Below are positions 7,936 to 13,016 of a DNA stretch of 13,016 nt, in pieces; the stretch's first letter is position 1, and each line of letters begins with the position of its first letter. The notes beneath the pieces are model-generated. The model was not told the DNA's origin and ran no database searches. It saw only the letters and a program-made list of their open reading frames with translations. Source of the stretch: an uncultured Christensenella sp. (GTDB taxonomy: Bacteria > Bacillota > Clostridia > Christensenellales > Pumilibacteraceae); contig CAJUBY010000006.1 in the NCBI GenBank assembly GCA_910585055.1, positions 7,008 through 20,023 of the forward strand, in the 5' to 3' direction. The translations under genes and the position numbers were made by a program.

Positions 7936-10900
7936 ATGAAAAGCATTGTAAAAAAATATGCCGGATATTTCGCCGCGTTAGCGCTTATCGTTTGTGCGCT
8001 CTGCGTCGCTTTCGTGGATTTTTCGGTTGCGGAAAAAGGCGCGGCAGCGGAAGAGTTCGTAAATACCGCTCAGCTTACATATCTTACGGAAACAGGCTAT
8101 ACCGTTGAAAACAACGGCAAAAAAGTCGATGTGTCCGTAAACAAAAGCGCGGCGGACGGCGGCGCCGTTACGCTCGGACCTGCGGCGCAGCGTAAACGTT
8201 TTAAAAGCAGCATATCTTTTAAAACTGTTTCGGAAAGTTCGCCCGTAGTTATTACGGTCCCCATAGACGACACAAAGGCTTTCGATATATTTACCGCGGA
8301 TTTCGGCGTCGATCCCATGAACAAAGTTTCGGGCGCGGCGCGGTTCGTGTTTAAGACAGACGGCAATACGGTAGCCGAAAAGACATTGAGACAGGACGAT
8401 TTTCAGGGTAAATTCGAAACGTCGGTCAAAAAAGTGAGCAAGCTCACGATAGAAGTGTACGGCAATTCGGGAACATGCGTATCGTTTGGCGATGCGAGTT
8501 TTTACGAAAGCTCGCCGAACGCAGTTTCCATGCTGATCGAAAATACCGAATACGGAGCGTGGCCGGCGCCGATCTCCCGTAACTCCAATCTTTACGGCGG
8601 CGGTCTGCGTATAGGCGATAAAGATCATGCGTACGGTTTTTGCGTAAACAGTGCGGCAAGTTTCGATATGGTTATCGACGGCAGCTATAAGTTTTTTACG
8701 GCGGATATAGGTATAGACGACGCTGTAGCCGGTGGAAACGAAGCCGGGTCTGCGTCCGTGACCGTGCAGACATTGGATAAGGACGGCAAAGTTTTGAGCA
8801 GTGTGGCGACGCCCGTTCTTTACGGATATATGAAGTCGTACAGAATGGTCGCAAACGTGCAAAATGCGGCGAGACTGCGTTTTTATGTCGGCGACGGCGG
8901 CGACGGGATAGCCAACGACATGACGGTTATCGGCAGTCCCGTACTTACCGACGTATTGGGCAAGGACAGAGCGCGTTTGAGCGGAATAGCTCCCACCGAA
9001 TATTCGATAGGCGAGGGCGAGCTGGGAATAGACCGTAAGACTACGGGAGAGCCGCTGTCTTACGTCGGCGGAGAAACTTTTGAATATTCAAACGGTATCG
9101 GATTCGATTTCAAACCGACCTGTATAGACGATTACCTGAAACAGCCCGACAATACCGACAATTATTCGTATGCCAAGTTCGACGTATCGGGAATGGGCGC
9201 GAAACACATAGAAGGCTATGCGGTAACTGCCTCCGGCGGCGGCGCGTATGTCGAAGTATATGCGGACGGCAGCAAGATACTTTCCGCCGTCGAGATCTTG
9301 CCGTTGAGCGCAGGCGGCGCGCCTGTGCGTATCGCAGCGGATATTCCGGATAATGTTTCCGAGCTTGAACTGCGCGTTATAGCGAAAAATAAAAACGAAA
9401 CGGGCAGTTTGGAAACGGTAAACGTAAGCCTTATCGGAAGCGATCCGTTTTATGCGAAAAGCGAGACGCTGTCCGGAACCGTTCCGTATTCGTACGGAAG
9501 AGACGTAACGCCGTTCGGCGGAAGGTTGAGCGTGGAAACCGAAAACGGCAGCAGATATATAGCACGCGGCATTTCGGTGCCGTCGGGCGGTTCTGTAACG
9601 TTTGCCGTCGACGGTGCGAATAATTTCGGAGCGACGCTGGGTTTGTTGCGCGGCGGAGACTTAGGCGCGACGTTCGGCGTGAGCGCGGAGCTCGGCGACG
9701 GGACAGTCAAACATTACGTAACGCCTGCCGTAACTGCCGAAAATTCGCCGTTCGCGCTGTCATGGTACGCAGGTGAAAACGTAAAGAGCATTACGCTTAC
9801 AGTAAACGGCGTCGGAAATGCAGTCGGAGTATTCGGCGATCCGGTATTTACGACCGGTGCGCCGAGCGCAAAGATACGTGTTGCCGATCTAGAATGGACG
9901 GGCGCCGAAAGCGGTTGGGGCTCGGTAAATATCGATAAAGACGTTATCGGAAATCCGATAGAAATAAACGGCAAAACTTATCCGCGCGGAATATCCATGC
10001 ACGCCTTCAGCGATCCGGATAAGTATGCGTATGTTCAGACAAGTATACCGGCAGGCGCGGATTACAACGTGTTTTCAGCGATGATAGGCGTCAACAAGGA
10101 CAGCGACAATAACGGTACGGCAGGCAGCGTAAGATTCCACGTCGAAGGCAACGGCAAAAGACTGTACTCGTCCAATCTCGTGCGCGTAAGCGACGACGCG
10201 CGGCTTATCGTTGTGGATATAACAGGAGTCACGGATCTAAAACTTCTCGTCGATAACGGCGACGGAAGCTATGAATGCGATTTTGCGGTATGGGTCGATC
10301 CGGTCATAGCGCGGTCGTCCTCCGATCTCGACGCATATCTTCGTTTGGACAGTCCTATAAGCGACCAATCGGTGGTATCGGCGTCGGGCAGCAGCTTTGA
10401 GCTATCGGGTATTCTGCTCGGACCAAACGATACTGCGGACGTCTATTTAAACGGTAAAAATACAGGCAAAGTCACTGCGGATAAACTGGGTAAGTTCGAT
10501 TATAGGATAAACGCCGTCGGTCGCGGCAAAAACACATTGCGCGTTTCGGCAGGCGGTCTTACCGCGGAAACGGATATTTACATTGCCGATCCTATCGACA
10601 ACGCGCGCGAATATACGATTGCGACCAAGTCGACTCGTGTTAAATTCAAGCCTGCAAACAACGGCATAATCGTGACCGAGCTTGCACGCGTAGGCGGACA
10701 CGATTGGGCTGGCGAACAGTCGTATATTCGTTTTCCGTACGAGATCCGCGTGGGCGGCGAGAACGGAACTCCGTACACGCTCGACTGGAAGTTCGTAAAC
10801 TGCGAATACGAAGAAAAAGATCATACCGCGAAAAAGATAGACGCTCTCGGCAACGATTACGTAGGCAAGTATATGACGTATACGCTAAATTATACCGACG

Positions 10901-13016
10901 TCGGCGGCAAATATAAATTGCGGTCCGTTTGGTCCGCGTATTCCGATTTTGCCGGTCCCGTGTCGCATTCGATACAGTTCGAAAACAACAGCGGATCGGA
11001 TATGTACGTGACTACGGCGGACAGTCTTTCGGTTTCGCTGAACAAACCCGCAAACAAACAACTTACTGCTTCGTATGCGTATAAAGGCGCGATGTATCAG
11101 ACGTCGTACGGATACAGGCAAGATACGGTGGGCGTCGATTACTCCATGGAAGTCTTCTGTTCTACGGACTACAATAACGGTATGCAGATAGACGCCGGTT
11201 ATATGCCGTGGACGACAATGTATTCAGGAAACGAAGGACTTAATATCGGTGTCGTATGGTCGGACTGCCGCGCGCATATTTACGGAACGGAAAACGGCGC
11301 GTACGTAAAAGCCGGGTTAAGACCGAGATTCAAGACGGTAATAAAAAGCGGCGACGTATTCTATATCCCGGAAACTTTTATCGATGCGTATTCGGGCAGT
11401 ATCGACGACGGCTCCAACCAGCTTAAAAAATGGCTGTTCGCTTTCAGTATGCCCGAAGTCAACAGAGTAGATGACGGCTTGCCGTCTTTCGGATTCAATC
11501 TTTGGGAACTGCTCGATCAGGAAAGACGTTCCTGGCGTATGAGCGATAAAAAGTTTTATGCCGGCGTACATCAGCTTTCCGAAATGGGTATAGAAGAAAT
11601 TACGATAGATACATATTGGTGGAAGGATATTGGCGACTGGCGCGGCGTACACGAAAAATGGCAGAGCGCAATGACGTATTCGTCCAACTACGTGCATTCG
11701 CTCGGAATGAATTTTACTATCTACATGCAGGCAGGCAACGGCAGTTCGTTGCACAGCGATGCTCTTACTTCGGCGGGGATCAACGGCAATCCCGATTGGT
11801 TCGCGCGCGGCGACAATCTGTTTTGGGACGAATTGTGCCTTGCGGACGAGGACGCGTACGAATATCTCAAAGCGTATCTCAAAAATTATTATACAGAGCA
11901 CGGGCTTGGCGGAATGCGTACCGACTTCGGATATCTTTTGGGCTTTTGCAACAAGGAAGGGCACGCGCATATCGACGACCGCGCTGACGTCGGATATTGG
12001 ACTTCGGTAAAATGGTATAAGCTTCTCGACGAACTGTACGAGCTGTTCCCGGTCCCCGAAGACGTGAACGGCGACAGCGAAGTGCATTACTACAAGTGGG
12101 AAAACTGCAACTGCGGCGGAACGCACAAAGATTTTGCGAGTATGCGCCGCGCGACGCGCGTTCAGACCACGGATGCGTTCGATCCTCTGAACGTCCGTCG
12201 TAGCTTTTACGATGCGAGTTATATTTTCCCGTCGATGCAGCTGATGCTGTGGATGAACGACTATATGTACAATCCCGACGGTCCTTATCCCAACGATAAT
12301 TACAGGTTCTGGTCGATGCTGCCCGGGTCGCCCTGTCCGATGATAAGTATGCCGTCCGATATGTCGCCGGCGATGTATTCGTCGTTGGTCAACACGATAA
12401 AGATATATAAAAACTGGATGCGCGAGCTTGTAAAATACGGCGATCTGTATCACATACTTCCGCGCGCGGACGGTGTGCACTGGGACGGCGTACAGTATTT
12501 CGACCCGAATACAGGCAAGGGCGCGGCGCTCGCGTTCAAACCGAATCCCGACGGTACTGTGGAAGATACCGTAAATCTCAAATTCGGCGGTGTGGATCCC
12601 GACAAATATTATTACGTATGGTCGGAAGAAGGATATATCCCGTTTAAAACGTATAAGGGTAGCGAGCTTATTGCCGGCATAGATCTTACTATAGAGGGCA
12701 GTTACGGCGCGGAGATAATTTATCTTATAGACACCGCAGCAAAGGATGCGGCGGAACTTACGCGCAGACCGGACTCTTTCGGCGTTACCGCAGAGATAAG
12801 AAACGGCGGCTTGGAGATAAACGTAGATACCGCCGACAATGCGGACTATTACATGTTTAAAATACTTAACGGCGGCGATATAGTTTATTCGTTCATTTCG
12901 GATACAGAAGGCGCAATGTGCAATGTGTTGCACGGTCTTGCTGCAGGTAATTACACGGTGGAAGTTACGGCGTACAACCGTTTCGGAACTGCCGTAAGCT
13001 CTTCCGACGTTACGGT
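7936..13016 (+). CDS. Giant secreted GH36-like glycoside hydrolase with five NPCBM-like modules (3' end missing)
   Basis: The frame stays open for 1693 codons to the right edge; no stop is visible. A Lys-rich start and hydrophobic core (about 12-30) form a signal peptide, probably cut near KGAAA; there is no lipobox. Five jelly-roll modules follow at about 42-191, 200-341, 345-500, 505-640 and 651-794. The fifth is a clear NPCBM (GISMHA at 685-690, closing WVDPVI). The others are divergent but end alike (FGDASF, VIGSPVL, GSDPFY, FGDPVF). An Ig-like linker (796-888) precedes a GH36-type unit: beta-supersandwich (889-1175), barrel (about 1180-1505) and C-terminal sheet (about 1506-1605). Barrel motifs include IDTYWWKDIGDW (1224-1235), MRTDFG with Asp1330 as probable nucleophile, ENCNCGG (1389-1395) and TTDAFDP with Asp1413 as probable acid/base. 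A fibronectin III-like domain starts near 1613. GH36 enzymes usually remove alpha-galactose or related sugars; the true substrate is uncertain. A C-terminal anchor may lie beyond the window. Confidence 0.88.
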   Translation, partial: MKSIVKKYAGYFAALALIVCALCVAFVDFSVAEKGAAAEEFVNTAQLTYLTETGYTVENNGKKVDVSVNKSAADGGAVTLGPAAQRKRFKSSISFKTVSESSPVVITVPIDDTKAFDIFTADFGVDPMNKVSGAARFVFKTDGNTVAEKTLRQDDFQGKFETSVKKVSKLTIEVYGNSGTCVSFGDASFYESSPNAVSMLIENTEYGAWPAPISRNSNLYGGGLRIGDKDHAYGFCVNSAASFDMVIDGSYKFFTADIGIDDAVAGGNEAGSASVTVQTLDKDGKVLSSVATPVLYGYMKSYRMVANVQNAARLRFYVGDGGDGIANDMTVIGSPVLTDVLGKDRARLSGIAPTEYSIGEGELGIDRKTTGEPLSYVGGETFEYSNGIGFDFKPTCIDDYLKQPDNTDNYSYAKFDVSGMGAKHIEGYAVTASGGGAYVEVYADGSKILSAVEILPLSAGGAPVRIAADIPDNVSELELRVIAKNKNETGSLETVNVSLIGSDPFYAKSETLSGTVPYSYGRDVTPFGGRLSVETENGSRYIARGISVPSGGSVTFAVDGANNFGATLGLLRGGDLGATFGVSAELGDGTVKHYVTPAVTAENSPFALSWYAGENVKSITLTVNGVGNAVGVFGDPVFTTGAPSAKIRVADLEWTGAESGWGSVNIDKDVIGNPIEINGKTYPRGISMHAFSDPDKYAYVQTSIPAGADYNVFSAMIGVNKDSDNNGTAGSVRFHVEGNGKRLYSSNLVRVSDDARLIVVDITGVTDLKLLVDNGDGSYECDFAVWVDPVIARSSSDLDAYLRLDSPISDQSVVSASGSSFELSGILLGPNDTADVYLNGKNTGKVTADKLGKFDYRINAVGRGKNTLRVSAGGLTAETDIYIADPIDNAREYTIATKSTRVKFKPANNGIIVTELARVGGHDWAGEQSYIRFPYEIRVGGENGTPYTLDWKFVNCEYEEKDHTAKKIDALGNDYVGKYMTYTLNYTDVGGKYKLRSVWSAYSDFAGPVSHSIQFENNSGSDMYVTTADSLSVSLNKPANKQLTASYAYKGAMYQTSYGYRQDTVGVDYSMEVFCSTDYNNGMQIDAGYMPWTTMYSGNEGLNIGVVWSDCRAHIYGTENGAYVKAGLRPRFKTVIKSGDVFYIPETFIDAYSGSIDDGSNQLKKWLFAFSMPEVNRVDDGLPSFGFNLWELLDQERRSWRMSDKKFYAGVHQLSEMGIEEITIDTYWWKDIGDWRGVHEKWQSAMTYSSNYVHSLGMNFTIYMQAGNGSSLHSDALTSAGINGNPDWFARGDNLFWDELCLADEDAYEYLKAYLKNYYTEHGLGGMRTDFGYLLGFCNKEGHAHIDDRADVGYWTSVKWYKLLDELYELFPVPEDVNGDSEVHYYKWENCNCGGTHKDFASMRRATRVQTTDAFDPLNVRRSFYDASYIFPSMQLMLWMNDYMYNPDGPYPNDNYRFWSMLPGSPCPMISMPSDMSPAMYSSLVNTIKIYKNWMRELVKYGDLYHILPRADGVHWDGVQYFDPNTGKGAALAFKPNPDGTVEDTVNLKFGGVDPDKYYYVWSEEGYIPFKTYKGSELIAGIDLTIEGSYGAEIIYLIDTAAKDAAELTRRPDSFGVTAEIRNGGLEINVDTADNADYYMFKILNGGDIVYSFISDTEGAMCNVLHGLAAGNYTVEVTAYNRFGTAVSSSDVT

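Noticed and set aside
7981..8040. A lipobox in the signal sequence of the GH36-like protein, which contains two Cys residues.
   Set aside because: Neither Cys follows a small residue in a lipobox pattern (contexts ALIVC and VCALC), so an ordinary signal peptide is more likely.
11317..12933. A 538-codon open frame on the minus strand, opposite the GH36-like barrel.
   Set aside because: This is the same in-register antisense effect. The sense strand has the GH36 motifs and an uninterrupted frame, and no recognisable family appears in the antisense translation.

Overview
The window looks like part of a glycan-degradation locus from a Gram-positive bacterium, probably an uncultured member of the Clostridia (Bacillota). 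This is inferred from several features. There is a lipoprotein signal, a C-terminal membrane anchor followed by a Lys/Arg run, and FIVAR-like stalk repeats. There are AGGAG-type ribosome sites, sigma-70-like promoters and very large multi-domain secreted proteins. No outer-membrane SusC/SusD-type gene is visible. Codon use is distinctive: ATA is the dominant Ile codon despite a mid-range GC content. No RNA gene, insertion sequence, CRISPR array or phage gene was found.

Layout. (1) Positions 2-3355, plus strand: the 3' part of a large secreted, membrane-anchored GH127-type beta-L-arabinofuranosidase; its start lies left of the window. (2) Positions 3356-3662: an intergenic stretch with a strong hairpin that can end transcription from both convergent neighbours. 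(3) Positions 3663-4601, minus strand: an AraC-family regulator with an N-terminal cupin sensor domain. (4) Positions 4602-4841: a divergent control region. It has a good sigma-70 promoter for the regulator and, facing the other way, two 17-bp direct half-sites at a 21-bp period just upstream of a TATAAT box. (5) Positions 4842-7934, plus strand: a lipoprotein with two Ig-like domains and four CBM9/DOMON-like modules and no enzyme domain. (6) Positions 7936-13016, plus strand, running off the window: a giant secreted protein with five NPCBM-like modules, an Ig-like linker, a GH36-type (alpha-galactosidase clan) catalytic unit and a fibronectin III-like domain. Genes 5 and 6 are one base apart and form an operon.

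How they may work together (inference). The AraC-type protein would sense a sugar and switch on the divergent operon through the paired half-sites. The lipoprotein would hold polysaccharide at the cell surface. The GH36-like enzyme and the GH127 enzyme would trim alpha-linked galactose-type and beta-L-arabinofuranose residues outside the cell. That pairing fits plant cell-wall material, such as hydroxyproline-rich glycoproteins (extensin) or arabinogalactan/pectin side chains. Transport genes are not in view.
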